The position numbers and the translations under genes were made by a program. A stretch of DNA of 64,000 nt from Sclerurus mexicanus (lineage: Eukaryota; Chordata; Aves; Passeriformes; Furnariidae), in NCBI GenBank assembly GCA_013396755.1, contig VWZF01006750.1, forward strand, positions 1,482,704 through 1,546,703, written 5' to 3'. Below, piece after piece: positions 51,155-62,274 of the stretch (position 1 is the stretch's first letter; each line of letters begins with the position of its first letter). A model generated the notes under the pieces. That model made no database searches. It saw only the letters and a program-made list of their open reading frames with translations, and was not told the origin of the DNA.

Positions 51155-51990
51155 CTTAGAATCACAGATTAGTTTGGATCAGAAGAGTCTTTTAAAGATC
51201 TTCTAGTCCAACCTCTCCTGACACGGACAGGGACATCTTTCACTATATCACATTACTCAAAAGCTCATTGAACATGGCCTTGAACACTTCCAGAGGCATC
51301 TGGACAACTGCTCTGGGCAACCTGTTTCAGTGTCTCATCACGCTCTCCACAAAAAATTCTTCCCTATGTCTACTTGAAACCTACCCTCTTTCCCTTTAAA
51401 ACCTTTGCCCCCTGTCCTGTTACTACAGGCCTTACTGAAACGTGTCTCTTCATCTTTCTTTTTCTTTTCTAACCCTCAATAAATAATTAAAGGTTGCAAT
51501 AGCATCTCATCAGAGCCTTCTTCTATCCAGGCTGAACAACCCCAACTTTCTCAGCCTGACTTCATAGGAGAGGTGCTCCAACCCTCTGATCATTCTTGTG
51601 GCCCTTCTCTGGACTCAGTCCAACAGGTCCATATACTTCCTGTGCTGAGGACCCCAGAGCTGACACAGTACTTTGTGTGGGGTCTAAGGAGGACTGAGTA
51701 GAGAGGGGGAATCACCTTCCTTGACCTGCTGGCCATGCTTTTTGTGATGCAGTCTGGGAAATAGTTGACTTTCTGGGCTGCAAGTGCTTTTTTGGGTCAT
51801 GTCCCACTTTTAATCCACCAGGATCCCCAAAAGACCTCCTCCACAGGGCTGCTCTCAGTCCCTTCAATCCCTAGTCTGCACTGATATTACAAATTGCCCT
51901 GACCCAGGTACAGAACCTTGCACTTGGCTTTGTTGAATTTCATGAGGTTCATGTTGGGCCCACATCTCAAGCCTGTCTCTTCACAAACTG
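51155..51990 (-). mobile_element. CR1 LINE, 3' portion, minus strand
   Basis: Read on the minus strand, this is a 5'-truncated CR1 ending at about 51155, where AGAATCACAG is the complement of the CR1 tail. It carries the familiar complement blocks 'tcttctagtccaacctctcc', 'gggcaacctgtttcagtgtc', 'tccaggctgaacaacccc' and 'cttgttgaatttcatgaggtt' with a few substitutions. The coding blocks correspond to the C-terminal third of the CR1 reverse-transcriptase ORF and the 3' UTR. Indels and stops make it inactive. The right (5') boundary is approximate. Confidence 0.92.
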
Positions 51991-52690
51991 TTTTGGAAGT
52001 GACTGGCTGGAATGGCTGAAAGCGGAGGCAGGGTGTGTATTAGCAACACTGTGTGCACAGCCCAGGCTCACTGTCTGACTTTTATTTGTACTTTCCTAGA
52101 AATGTGGTCTACCTGCTGGATCTCTAGTGAACATATCTTTTATTTTTACCTCTTACTGTATTATTATCTTTCCCCCACAAAATAAATGGGAAAAAAAGAG
52201 GCACCTTATTTATTTTTACAGTAATGTTAGGTCTTTTATGTGAAAGCTCTTCAGGTCCTGTGAACTATCATTTTCAAATCTTCTTTGAGAATGATGTAGT
52301 AAGTGCCCCCCAGGCTGACTGCAGCTACTAGGATTTCCCATCTGGCCCACCATCTTTCCTATAGCAGACGAAGACCAGATGTTCAAGGAATTAAATTCAC
52401 TGAGACAGCTGAACTCTATCATGAGAGCCTTCAGAGCCCAGCCGAGAGAGAAGCACACCATCACCGTGTCCATCAGAGCTGGAGGACAGGAGGGCTGATA
52501 GCATTGTTTCTGCCCCTGCCCAGGTTTGTTTGTCAGCATCCAGTTTAAAATATCCAATGTCCTCCTTGTTTTCTGATTGAACTTCTGGGCACACAAGCAA
52601 GTTATCATGAGACAGAGCACAAGCCACAGTAACTCCTTGAGTGCCCACTGGTCCTGGTTGAAGCTCCTGATCACACAATGCTTAGGAAGT
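51991..52690. other. Unassigned sequence between CR1 and LTR
   Basis: No recognisable gene. A minus-strand frame of 184 codons (52216-52770) and an overlapping 93-codon frame (52397-52678) are open, but the longer one starts inside the neighbouring LTR and neither matches a family I know. A degraded processed pseudogene or repeat cannot be excluded. Confidence 0.45.
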
Positions 52691-53310
52691 TGTCTCAGTT
52701 TAAAAGAAACCAAGATGTCTTTCAAGGAAAGTGAGGAACCCTTCCAGACTAGGAAGGGGGCCTCGTCCAAAAAACCACCACAACCTTTGAAATTAAGAGA
52801 CTTTAATCAGAAAATATATAGTAAAAGGATAACAGTTCTTTACTATGAATATATATATGTATAACCAAAACAGAACAAACAGCAACACCATAACCAAAAC
52901 TTTCAAACAAATCAAATCCTATCTCTGCCCCTTCAGTGCAGTCATATTCACAGAGAGCAGGAGGTGATGCCATGCCATAGGAGGCAGTGGCTGTGGTGAC
53001 TCACAGGCTCCAGTGAGACAAAGACTGGGGCAGGGAGAGGTGCTGGCTCTGAAACTCACGTAGGAATGGCAGCTGGGACCCAAACAGCAGGAGAAGAGAA
53101 GTGTGGCAAACCCCAGGAAACTTCTCTCTCCTCCCACCTCCCCACAGTCCTCTCCCCAGCCATCACATTGGAATGCAAAGCTACCGGCCATCACTATGTT
53201 TAGCCTTTAGACAGCTAGCTGGCTCTGGGAGCAGATAGTGGGGGGCTATGCCCCAACAAGCCACCCTTTCCTGGCCTCCAACTCCCAAACCATGGTGCTG
53301 GTAAGGGACA
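52691..53310 (-). mobile_element. Solo LTR, ERVL-like avian endogenous retrovirus
   Basis: Read on the minus strand, the element begins TGTCCCTT (plus 53310 leftward) and ends CTGAGACA (52691), giving the TGTC...GACA terminal inverted repeat of retroviral LTRs. The minus strand carries AGTAAAGAACTGTT (52831-52844) followed by CTTAATTTCAAA. I recognise this as the polyadenylation and U5 region of a common bird ERVL-type LTR. No primer-binding site or internal gene follows, so it is a solo LTR. Flanks are GAAGT on the left (52686-52690) and GAAAA on the right (53311-53315), at best a decayed target duplication. The left end is firmer than the right. Confidence 0.65.
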
Positions 53311-56300
53311 GAAAAAAAAAAAATCAATGAAAGATTTTGAAACTATAATGGGAATTATCCAGCAAACCCAAATTTAGTATAGGACGAAGGTCTGTAGCTA
53401 CAGCATGTAAATACAGAACTGAAAAGATTCAAATGCTTAAAGGGTCTTTCCCTATAACTTACTTTACTTTACAGTCCATTTGCCTTCTGCTAAGGAGTCG
53501 ACCGTTTAGAGCATTAGGATTTTTGTGGCTACTATTGCTGCTGCTGTTCTTGTCAAAATATCTTCAAACTTGATGTCCACCCCTCTTCTGCCCAGTTTGT
53601 GGTGTGGTCTGACAACTCCAAAGAAAGGGTCTTAGACTCCAGGCTCCTCTCTCTGCTAACTAAAAGCCAATAACACATTTAAGTGCTTCAAAAGCAAATT
53701 GTCATTTATAAAGTTTGCTGCTCTCTGCCTTCCTGTCTCCTGCCACCCACTGTCTGCAAACACAGAGTTTAAGTTCTGCAGCTGCCTTAGGAAGAGTTTC
53801 GGCTCTGCTGGAGATTTTAACCAGTTTTCTGTCTGACTCCAGGTTCTAGATTTGCCAAGGCTGCTGTATCCTATGTCATAACCACGTTGCAGGGGGCTGG
53901 CAGAGCTCTGTTCCTCTCAGGGCTTAGGTCCAATTGCTCCTTGTACCATGCACTGGGAACCACTGTGCAGGACAGCCACAGGGTCCCACAGGCTTGTGCC
54001 AAAGCCTTTAGATATACATTCCCTTTGAGAAGAGGCATGGATTTTGGATGGAGTACTTTGTGTACAGACAGAAGGGCAGGGGAAAACAGGTTAAAGGGAT
54101 CAGAAATAATTAGAAATAAAGGATGAGGCAGGTTCAATGTGTGTCTAATGGCCATTTCCAAACAAGCACTATCTGGGATGAATCTTTTGATGAGTAAATC
54201 CAGGAAATGCAGGGCACAGTTTCTTGGACTCACAGAGCAAAGTGTAGCCATCCTTCCTTGATGAAGGCCCTTGGATGAGGATATTGCGTGTGGGCATCTG
54301 AGGAAAAGATCCTCCCTTGGTCCATCCCATTCAATAATGGACAGATCGCAAATTCAATAAAAAACACTTTATATAAAGGAAATGCTGCCAGAGCATTCAT
54401 TAGGTGAATGGCATTGAGATTAGCAGAGTTTACTAGAAAGGCCCAGGAAATGTACTTTTTTAAGGGTAAAAAATAAAGTGGCTTAGGGTAAGATTCTGAT
54501 GTGGTTCCTTCAGGGCCATTTACACATCCCACAGCCTTACTCTGGGATTGCACCAGTGCCATCAAGTTCAGCCTCTGGCACCAGCTGAACAAGCACTGTT
54601 TGTGCCAGTTTCCTGGTGGGAGTGATTGATTAGAGCTGGTTGAGCTTGCTCTGTCCAGAGCAGGTGTGTAGCAAATTTGCCCTGACTCAGTCAATTAACT
54701 TTATCAGAGAATCAGAATCAACAGTGTGAATATGATAACAATGTGTTGTAGGGTCCATGCTTCTCACTGTGCCTGGTCTCACGCTGATGGCATGATTCTG
54801 AATTTATTATCAAAAGTGGTGCCCAAGTCTCATGGTGTGTGAGCACTTGGTTACAGATTCTTCCCATGCATGAGCTTCTGCTATTACACTTGGAAATTCC
54901 TGCATCATTTCCTATGGTCACACTTAAGAGAGGGAAGCAGGAAAAATCCCACACCCTGTTTGGTAATCTTAAATATGTGTCTCAGGGAACCTTTGATGGT
55001 TCAAGCATGCATCTCTCCAAGTCTGATGACCAGTCAGACTGGTATAGGTTGACCTCAGTGAACTCACCTTTCAGAAAAACTACATGACATTCTTCACTAA
55101 GCTCTTTAATTCAGGGTTATTGACAAGAAGTAGGGAATCAACCACTACATTAAACAGGGTTTCCTGTGTTAACATGGTCTGATGTTATATGTAGGTGTGT
55201 ATGGGGCCAAGGATGTGAAAAGGCTGCCTATGCCCTTTCCCTGACAGTACCTCAACTCACAAGTTCCCAGATGTAATCTTACATGTTTTGTAGATCAGAT
55301 ACACCTAGCCTTGCCTCCAGCCTCACCATTTGTTTTCATGCCCATTTAAACTCAGATAAATTTAACCATTGTCCAAGCAGTTCACCAGTGAGAGAAATGG
55401 AACAGTAATGAAGTAAATCAGTTAGAAATATGTTCAGATCTCCATGCAAACTTGCCTTTTCAAAGATGACTGTCACCTTGGTGGATTCAGCCTGCAGGTG
55501 TATGGAACCCCTTGCCTTCAGGAGTCCTCTCCTGGAATAATCAAATTATTCTGCAAAGGAAACATCAGTAAGTCTCTGTGACAGCCTAAGACAGAACTAA
55601 GGATGCTAAAAGCTTTTGTCAACCCTCAAGCATTCGCTGGTCACTCAGTCTTACCCTCAGAAAGGAAGTTGTGTGTAAGCTTTGTGGTACCTGGACTGTT
55701 CTTGGCAACTGAGGCTGTGTTGCAAAATACTCTGAAAGCCAAAGTTCCTCACAAAACTGAATTGCATGAGTTTTTTTCTCCATGGACAGCATTTGGCCTC
55801 CGTCCTTACCTGACCTTGGTTTCTGGCTGAGCTCTGGCAGTGGGTGTACTAATCCTGGGTTTGAACAAAGGACTGAGGAACACCAAGGTTCTGTAGGAAC
55901 CTTGAGATGTCAGAGCTCAGCAGCTGGACCTCTCAGGAGTTCAGGGGGGTCTCTACCTCACCTGCTGATGCCTCCTTGCTTTTTATTCCCTTGTCCTTGA
56001 GGTTGCAGTGAGGTAGAGTCCTTTAACGTGCACCAGCAGGCCTCTGCCCTTACAGTCAATGAAGGATTGGGACCAGAGCTGGCAGCATCCTCCTCTCTGG
56101 ATCGAAAAGCAAGTTCAAATCCCATTGCAGTGGTTTGGCTCAAAAATATTGCGAGTGAGTGTCACAGTGCTAATCAGAGCTAGGCACTGTTACAAGGAGC
56201 TTTCCTCTTGGTCATGATCATTGCTGTCCTTAAATGGTCCTGTCATTTTTAAAATGAAGCGAAGCCATGTGTGTATGAAGCAAACAAGCAAGACAGAAAG

Positions 56301-57589
56301 CAAGAGTAAGCAAGCAAGAGAAAGGAAAAGAGGCAATAAAGAAAAAGAAAGACAGAAGGGAAGCCAGAGATACAGAGAAAGAAAGAGAGAAAGAGAGAGA
56401 AAGAGAGAGAAAGAGAGAGAAAGAGANAAGGATGGAAGGAAGGAAGGAAGGAAGGAAGGAAGGAAGGGAAAGCAAGCTATGCTACTTCCCCTTTTTTATT
56501 GCATGCTATTTCCTCAGAGCCAGTCTGTAGTCAGTAGTGTATTGTGCTCCAGTGAAGGCAAATAGAAATAATAACCAGGAGAAAAAATGTGATCTAAAAA
56601 TGGGAAAAGTACTCCTACCTTGTATTATGTGCAATTCCAGGCACTGTAACAGTGAAACATGAGTTGATATCTCTGTTTCTGTGAACATGCTATGTTTTAG
56701 AGGATGTTACTCTCAGAGCTTCTAAACTTTGTGACATAAACAGCAAAACTAATTCTGAAAAAAAGCACCTACCACACCTGATTACCATAACCAGGAGCAC
56801 ACACACTTAAATCAAAAGTCAGTTGAGTTGGAAAAGGTTTAAGTTTTTTCAATAAATTACTTTTATAATGACTATAAAAGTTATATAGTACACAGAGACT
56901 TGCTAGAGGTAGATAGTTTACTGTACCTGAATTGCTGGGAATACTTCCTGAGACATAAAGCTGACAATCAGACATCTGAGTGTGTTTGAAAAACATCATC
57001 TACCAAAAGATTAAAGTATGAATTTAGCAAAGTAATCCAGGAAGGAAATTCTTTGTTCTTTCTTGTTACTTATCAGGGCAACTGAAGGGATATAATGGGA
57101 AATGAGTTTACACTTTACTTCAAAAATAGTTGAAACATAGGAATTGTTTGAGAACAAAATTATTTTTCACTGTTAAATATATGGATTTTGACTCTTACTG
57201 AACTGTATTTCAACACAATTTTTTACTTTATGCCTGTGATAAGTTATTAAACATATAAAATTGTCTTATTTATAGCATATAACAGCATTGCAAATGATAG
57301 TGCCTCCATTTTTCAATGTTAGCAACTACTTAGATGTGTATAGATTCCAAATGATCTTTTAATTATGAGGGGAAGAAGGGAATTGCTAGGAATAAAAGAG
57401 ATTTGTTATTCTCAAAGAAGGGAACAAAAGGAACAATGATTCTAAATTAACAAAAGTACTAAATGGCAATTTTTGTGAAAAATAAAGTGCAATTAGTAAA
57501 AATAGCCTTTTAGTTAGGATTGCTGAGAGAAGGTCATAAGGAAGGTTGAGGGAGAGAAAACTAAGGATGTGAAACTGAGCATATCCCTG
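53311..57589. other. Intergenic sequence, no gene seen
   Basis: Mixed-composition unique DNA. Open frames up to 154 codons (54230-54694, minus) occur, but they lack recognisable domains and read like chance frames. The A-rich start (53311-53323) abuts the LTR. The purine tract at 56281-56470 is the only clear repeat. I saw no RNA gene. Confidence 0.6.
56281..56470 (+). repeat. Long purine tract: AAGAGAG-type and (GGAA)n microsatellites
   Basis: About 190 bases are almost wholly A and G on the plus strand. AAGCAAG-like units lead into an (AAAGAGAG)n array (about 56377-56426) and then (GGAA)n (56434-56468). One unresolved base (N) sits at 56427, at the junction of the two arrays, probably where assembly was uncertain. 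Open frames through the tract are low-complexity and not genes. Confidence 0.95.
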
Positions 57590-58330
57590 TGATGTGCAGC
57601 ATGGGGAAGAAAGGGAATTAACTAATGAACTTATCCAAAACATTGACAAATATTTTAAAGTGTTCTTAGAGAATTAGTGAGCGCTAAGGTATCTGAGAAG
57701 AAAGGGGAGCATGTTAGTGGTCTTTAAAAATTGCAGGGAAAGAGGAAGAGAAAGAGTGATCCTGTCATCTACCATCTGGTAAGCCTAACTTCAGTCTGCA
57801 GTAATATAGTGGAAAAAATATTAAAAGGTAAAAATCTTAAGCACTTAGGGGAGAATGGATCCACAATCAATAAACAGCATGGATTTATAAGGAATGGAAG
57901 GAAGGCATGCAAAAGTATTTTTTTCTTCCTATAATTGCAAAGTGGTGACTGAAGGGAATACAGTAGGTATAATATACAGGCCTACTAACATATAGATTTG
58001 TATGTATGGGCTTCAGTAAATTAAATAGGATCTAGCAGTATGACCAAAAAAAAAAAATCCAATGTAATTTTTGGGCTTCTAACACAGAGGCATCGTGTCA
58101 TGTACCTGGGAAGTGATAGATGTCTCTCTGAGTATACAATACTGATGAGATAGCACCTCGACTACTGCTTTCAGATTTAAGTACTTTCAGTACCAATAAA
58201 AGTAAACTGGATGGAGTTCAAGAAGCATAGAAGGAAAAGGAAAGACCCATAGAAACTGTTTGGCAATGAAATATTAGTTGCAAATAGACAACTACAGCTG
58301 GGCCAAAAAAGGGTGGGAAGACTAAGCTCA
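57590..58330 (+). mobile_element. Old CR1/L3-like LINE fragment (reverse-transcriptase region, degraded)
   Basis: The stretch 57765-57915 follows CR1-clade reverse-transcriptase coding sequence on the plus strand. It reads a degraded version of 'YHLVSLTSVCSNIVEKIL' and then 'NKQHGFIRNGRKA', equivalent to the NYRPVSLTS...KVLE and SQHGF.KG.SC blocks of CR1. A further weak match to the downstream region (distant counterpart of the 'gtgtccag' block) lies at 58150-58230. Stops and indels break the frame and divergence is high, pointing to an ancient copy. The left boundary is uncertain and could reach 57360. Confidence 0.6.
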
Positions 58331-58974
58331 GTGCCACGTTCCTTACAGTGAATGTTTCCAGTATAAGCAAAATAGGATCAGAAATGAAAGATGGACAGGG
58401 AGTAAATATTAACTGTACATGGCCAGAGCTCTGGGCTCTGCTCCTTCAGAGACCTATCCAGACATTTCTTTGGATGTGTTTGAAAGGAGTGAAAAGAATG
58501 AGGACTTACTCTGAAAGCTAGAAACAAGAAGAGAACACTCAGACAGAGCTATGTGAGGCAGAATTCAGGATGAAGTAGATAAATAAGCATAACCAGCAGC
58601 TCTGTCAATCCAGGGAATGGTTTGCTAAGGGGAGGTATACCAGTAACCCTGGTTTGACCAAAGCAGAATTCCACACACATGGGGACCTGTGTGCATGAGG
58701 AGAGGGTAGGCAGGAAGGCAGGTGGGAAAGAAGGCAGGAAGGCAGGAAGGAAGGGAGAACCTGTTTCAAGTACATATATTTACTCGTGTGCCTAATTGAG
58801 TGGGTAACACCTCCTGAGACCCTCCTGACTCCTGTCCAAGCACAGACATCAATTCACGGGCTTCCGTTCCAAAAGGGACACCAAATGAATAATTAATGTC
58901 GCCATGCCAAAACAGGCTGAAGGGGTATTTTACATTTCCATGTAATTTCTTTTTACATTTTCATATAGTTTCCT
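58331..58974. other. Unique AT-rich sequence, no gene seen
   Basis: Apart from the AAGGCAGG-type microsatellite, I see no exon, RNA gene or recognisable repeat between the old LINE fragment and the CpG-island cluster. Confidence 0.6.
58706..58756 (+). repeat. (AAGGCAGG)n-type microsatellite
   Basis: Imperfect purine-rich short tandem repeat built from AGGC, GGAA and AAGGCAGG units, lying just left of the compositional shift to the CpG-island cluster. Confidence 0.85.
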
Positions 58975-60425
58975 GTGGTTCCAGCCCCACGTCCGTCCTT
59001 CCCTCCACCGCCGCCACCAGCCCCGCCGACTCCGAGGCGGGCCGTGCACTTCTCCCGGTGCCCAGGAGATGGTGCTGTGGATTTTGGATCGGGAGCGCAG
59101 CGACCGGGGCCAGGGAGAGGGCCAGCCCGAAGGGAACCCACCCGGTCGGTCTCCACGGGGGTCCTGAAGTGCTCTTGATCTCTCTGCAGTCCTCCAGAAT
59201 TTTCTTTCCATCTCCAGCGGTCCCTTCAGAGGCGCAGGGCCGGGATATCGGGGTGGCATCCCTCACCCCAAGAAGCCTCAACTCCACTGAGCTGTGGGCA
59301 AGTCCATCAATGCCATTTTTCTCCTGCTGCTAAGGATCTGAAATGCAGGGAGTGATTCCGTCTGTTTTGCAGCCACTCGCCACGCAAAGGTCCCCCAAGC
59401 CCGTCTGCACACACGCATCCACCACGTCCCATCGCCCTGCCCGTTCCCCCTGGCACCGGGAAGTACGATGGTGTGCCGGTCGTCCCGGGGACAGAACATT
59501 GTCCCCTTCTCCTCCCCTACAGGCCTCTTCTCCGCGCCCTCGAGCCCCCGGCGGGCAGCCGGGCCCCTGCCTGTTGCTGGGGATAGTTACCAGGCTGGGA
59601 GTTCACCGGCCCCTGGGGCTGCCTCTCGGCACACAGACACCTCTGAGCGAATGCAATGAGGGATCATTTTATTTATTTATACTGTATTTTCGTCACCCTG
59701 AACTTACATAAAGTTTGTTTCACGGGGAAGAACACAGCAACAGTTGCGGCGAATGAAAGCGTTCTCCGACGCTAGACAGCGCTGGAAAAGCCGGACAGAT
59801 CCTGCAGCTGGGGCTGCCCCCGCAGCACGGCGCGCTCGGCTCTGCTCTCCCCCACTCTCTCCGAGTCGGAGGCAGGAGAGACTTGGGGCTGAGGCACTGG
59901 AAGATGGACCGGGGAGTTGCGGGAGATCCCAAGCCCTGCGTTTGATGCGGCGCCGTGCTGCCGCAGCGGGCACACGCCGTGCCTCTGCCCAGAGCTGGCA
60001 GGGAAAGGCTGACTTTACCTGCCTAAAATCTGACTGCACTCAGCTCTCTGGGCGTCTTAAGGGAAAATTCTGAAAGTGTGTTCATTCCCGGAGGCTTTTC
60101 AGGAAACCCAGCCCTGGAAAGAGAAAGAGAAGAGGGTTTAACTTCTCTCGCAGTGGAGAGCAGAACAAAATAATTCTGGACCAGATCTTGCTAAAGATGC
60201 CACGGAAAATCAGCAATCGCCATGCTGTCAGCTCTCATCTGTATCCTGGGACCTTCCAGCATCCTTGCGCCCCTGACTGCCTCCCGCACCACCCGGGACA
60301 GCCCGTGCCCGGTCGCTCCCGGCGAAGCCTGAGGAATGCTCTGGGCCGGCGCAGTCCTTTTGCAGCTCCGGGCTGCTCATTTTCCGAAATCGTGACCCAA
60401 GTGTGGAGGAGCCGGTGGCAGAGGG
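58975..60425. other. CpG-island cluster, about 4-5 kb upstream of BHLHE22
   Basis: Composition shifts sharply at about 58.97 kb from AT-rich desert to GC- and CpG-rich DNA. Dense patches lie at 58975-59640, 59745-60060 and 60240-60425. Many frames are open on both strands, the longest being 145 codons at 58896-59333. None shows a recognisable domain, and the open frames overlap each other on opposite strands, as expected for GC-rich non-coding DNA. A non-coding RNA promoter is possible, but no defined exon can be supported. Confidence 0.6.
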
Positions 60426-60464
60426 CTGCGGTACAATTAAACTAGGTAACGAGACGTTGGGCAG

Positions 60465-60660
60465 ATGTGTTTTCATTGCGCTGTAAGATAAACGCAGTGT
60501 TAAATGCCTGACAACTTCCCAGAAGCAATCAGCAAAAGTTTACGAGTGCATAAACCTCAAAGACCATTCCTCGGTATTTTTATAAGCCCCGCATTTAAAG
60601 CTTCTATAAATTCCTCTGCCTGCTTCCAAACTAAAGTTCCCGTAGACTATTAAATAGCCA
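60465..60660. promoter_or_regulatory. Candidate conserved non-coding element with TATA-like sites
   Basis: This non-repetitive segment contains AGATAA (GATA-type), TTTACGAG followed by GCATAAAC (posterior-homeobox-like), TTTTTATAAG near 60580 and TCTATAAA near 60606. It is flanked by CpG-rich sequence on the left. A non-coding transcript could start here, but no splice or polyadenylation structure is clear. The motifs are seen; regulatory function is inferred. Confidence 0.3.
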
Positions 60661-61069
60661 CTTCTTCGGGAGGTGGGGAGAGACAGATCACAACAGGCAG
60701 GTGCTGGGGAGGCGAGAGGGGTTCTCTTCTAGTCTCCCCTACTTTGCTCTCCTTACTCCCTCCCACACCCCTCAGAAGCTAAAGTTTGTGAAAAAGTTGG
60801 CATAGTTAGAGCACGACAAGTCACAGATGAAAGCATCGGCAAGCTGACTGGGATACATCCATGTCTCAGGAACAGGGGGTAGACCCAGAAAGAAAGGGGA
60901 AAGGAAAGGAAAGGATGAACATACGTAAAAGAAAAAGCGAGGTGATTGAAAGGGCGGGCTGCTGCAGGGTCAAGTATACAAACAGATCAAGGGGAAGACC
61001 ATGAAGGCTGACCGCGAAAGCAGAAAAAGCTTTGATGGAGAGACAAATTTCAGACGCAGAGGGCAAATC

Positions 61070-61260
61070 TCAGCGAACGCAGCCGACGAAAGAGAGGAGG
61101 TTGCCGCGGAGGTCGCTGCGGTACCCCGGTCCCCCTGCCCCGACGGCGCGGCCCGGCAGCACCGCTCGCCCTTCGGAGAAACCGCTGCGGCCGCAGCCCC
61201 AGGACAACCAGCCCCGCCGCCTGCGGAGCGGCTCTGTACGCCGTCTCCTAAGTTGCACAG
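61070..61260. other. CpG-rich patch upstream of BHLHE22
   Basis: A short block of high CpG density (AGCCGACG, GCCGCGG, CCGACGGCGCGGCCCGGC, ACCGCTGCGGCCGC) lies within otherwise moderate-GC sequence. Several overlapping frames are open on both strands, none showing a recognisable domain. I read it as one of a chain of CpG islets upstream of the gene, possibly a polycomb-type or alternative promoter segment. Confidence 0.55.
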
Positions 61261-61359
61261 AAAAACAGGGGAGATAGCGCTAGTGAACCCACAGATCAGC
61301 GGCAGAGATCGAGCAGAGACCCCTGTCTTCCAAGAAATAAGTTGAGGGGAATGAAATGT

Positions 61360-61575
61360 TCCCAATAGCCCTCAAATTATAATAACAGTATTCGTCATCC
61401 TTAAGTGACCACATGAGCTTTACAAGTTGGATATTAAACATATTAAACAATAATAATAATAAAACCCCAAAACTCTGTTGAGAATATAAAGCCCTTTGTT
61501 TATGATCCCGGGGAAAATGAAGTTGCTAATTGAAAAACAATAAACCTAAAATGCCTTTGGATTAATAATGATAGA
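61360..61575. promoter_or_regulatory. Candidate conserved non-coding element, AT-rich
   Basis: The AT-rich patch between CpG-rich segments carries TTAAGTGACC, TAATTG, AACAATAA (SOX-type core), GGATTAATAATG, and a short AAT triplet run (about 61448-61462). TATAAAG occurs at 61495-61501. I see no transposon similarity. The call rests on texture and motif density near a developmental gene, so it is weak. Confidence 0.3.
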
Positions 61576-61959
61576 GGTTAACGGTGGCATCCATCCCTTG
61601 GAAAGGGGGAGGGGAGCGAGGCGCTCGGTGACTGTGCGCTTGGACGGCGACCAGGGACAAGCGCAGCAGCCAAATGGGGCTGGGGAGGGCTGAGACCCCC
61701 CTCCCCTTCTGAGGGCTCGGTTTGTATGTTCGCCTCTGATCCGGAGACACGAGGTGAGGAAGGTCTGTATTGTAGTCATGTCCTGGCTAGATGAAATCTC
61801 AGTCAATTACTCTGAAATCTGCAGCTTGGCTTCTTTTCATTCTTTCCAGGTGAAAATTCAAACGTTTTCTGTTGTCGCCTGGTCCTTTCTTTCCTGAAAC
61901 AAGGCACCCAACTGTTCTGATATTACCATTCAAAAACGGGTTCTGTGGCAAACCTCATT

Positions 61960-62270
61960 TGTGAATCTATTACAGAGATTAATAGATTATTTCTCCTTTT
62001 TCAACTAATTCTCAGTGGGGAAATTTAACCATATGGTAAGGAGAGAATTAGAATTTCATCACATTAGAGCAAAATGTAATGAAAAGAGTCCAACACCTGG
62101 GGCCAACTCCGAAAGACACAATTAAAAGGTTTTTAATGAAACCAGAGAAACCAAAAAATTTCATAGCCTTCAGTAATCCTGCCACATAAGAATGATTTGG
62201 AAGTGTTGGGAAATATTGTTTTTACTAATGTCATTAAAATGAAAACCTGCCACTAAATACTCTGAGTGCT
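61960..62270. promoter_or_regulatory. Candidate conserved non-coding element (enhancer-like)
   Basis: This AT-rich, CpG-poor, non-repetitive segment sits between two CpG-rich patches about 1.1-1.4 kb upstream of the predicted promoter. It contains the palindromic E-box ACCATATGGT (62028-62037, core CATATG), a second E-box CACCTG (62094-62099), and several TAAT and ATTA homeodomain-type cores. It has no simple repeats or transposon similarity that I recognise. Its texture resembles vertebrate conserved non-coding sequence beside neural bHLH genes; conservation itself cannot be seen from one sequence. Confidence 0.35.
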
Positions 62271-62274
62271 AACA

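Noticed and set aside
52681..53794. CTTAGGAAG at 52681-52689 and 53786-53794 as a long target duplication for a larger element
   Set aside because: Nine matching bases is too long for an ERVL duplication and the right copy is not preceded by an LTR-type ACA end; most likely chance.
1..58900. Exons of the flanking genes expected from mammalian synteny (for example YTHDF3 or CYP7B1)
   Set aside because: No frame resembles these proteins; the genes are presumably outside the window.
58896..60073. Several open frames of 100-145 codons in the CpG-island cluster as possible genes
   Set aside because: Frames overlap on both strands, show no domain or consistent start, and are explained by low stop density in GC-rich DNA.
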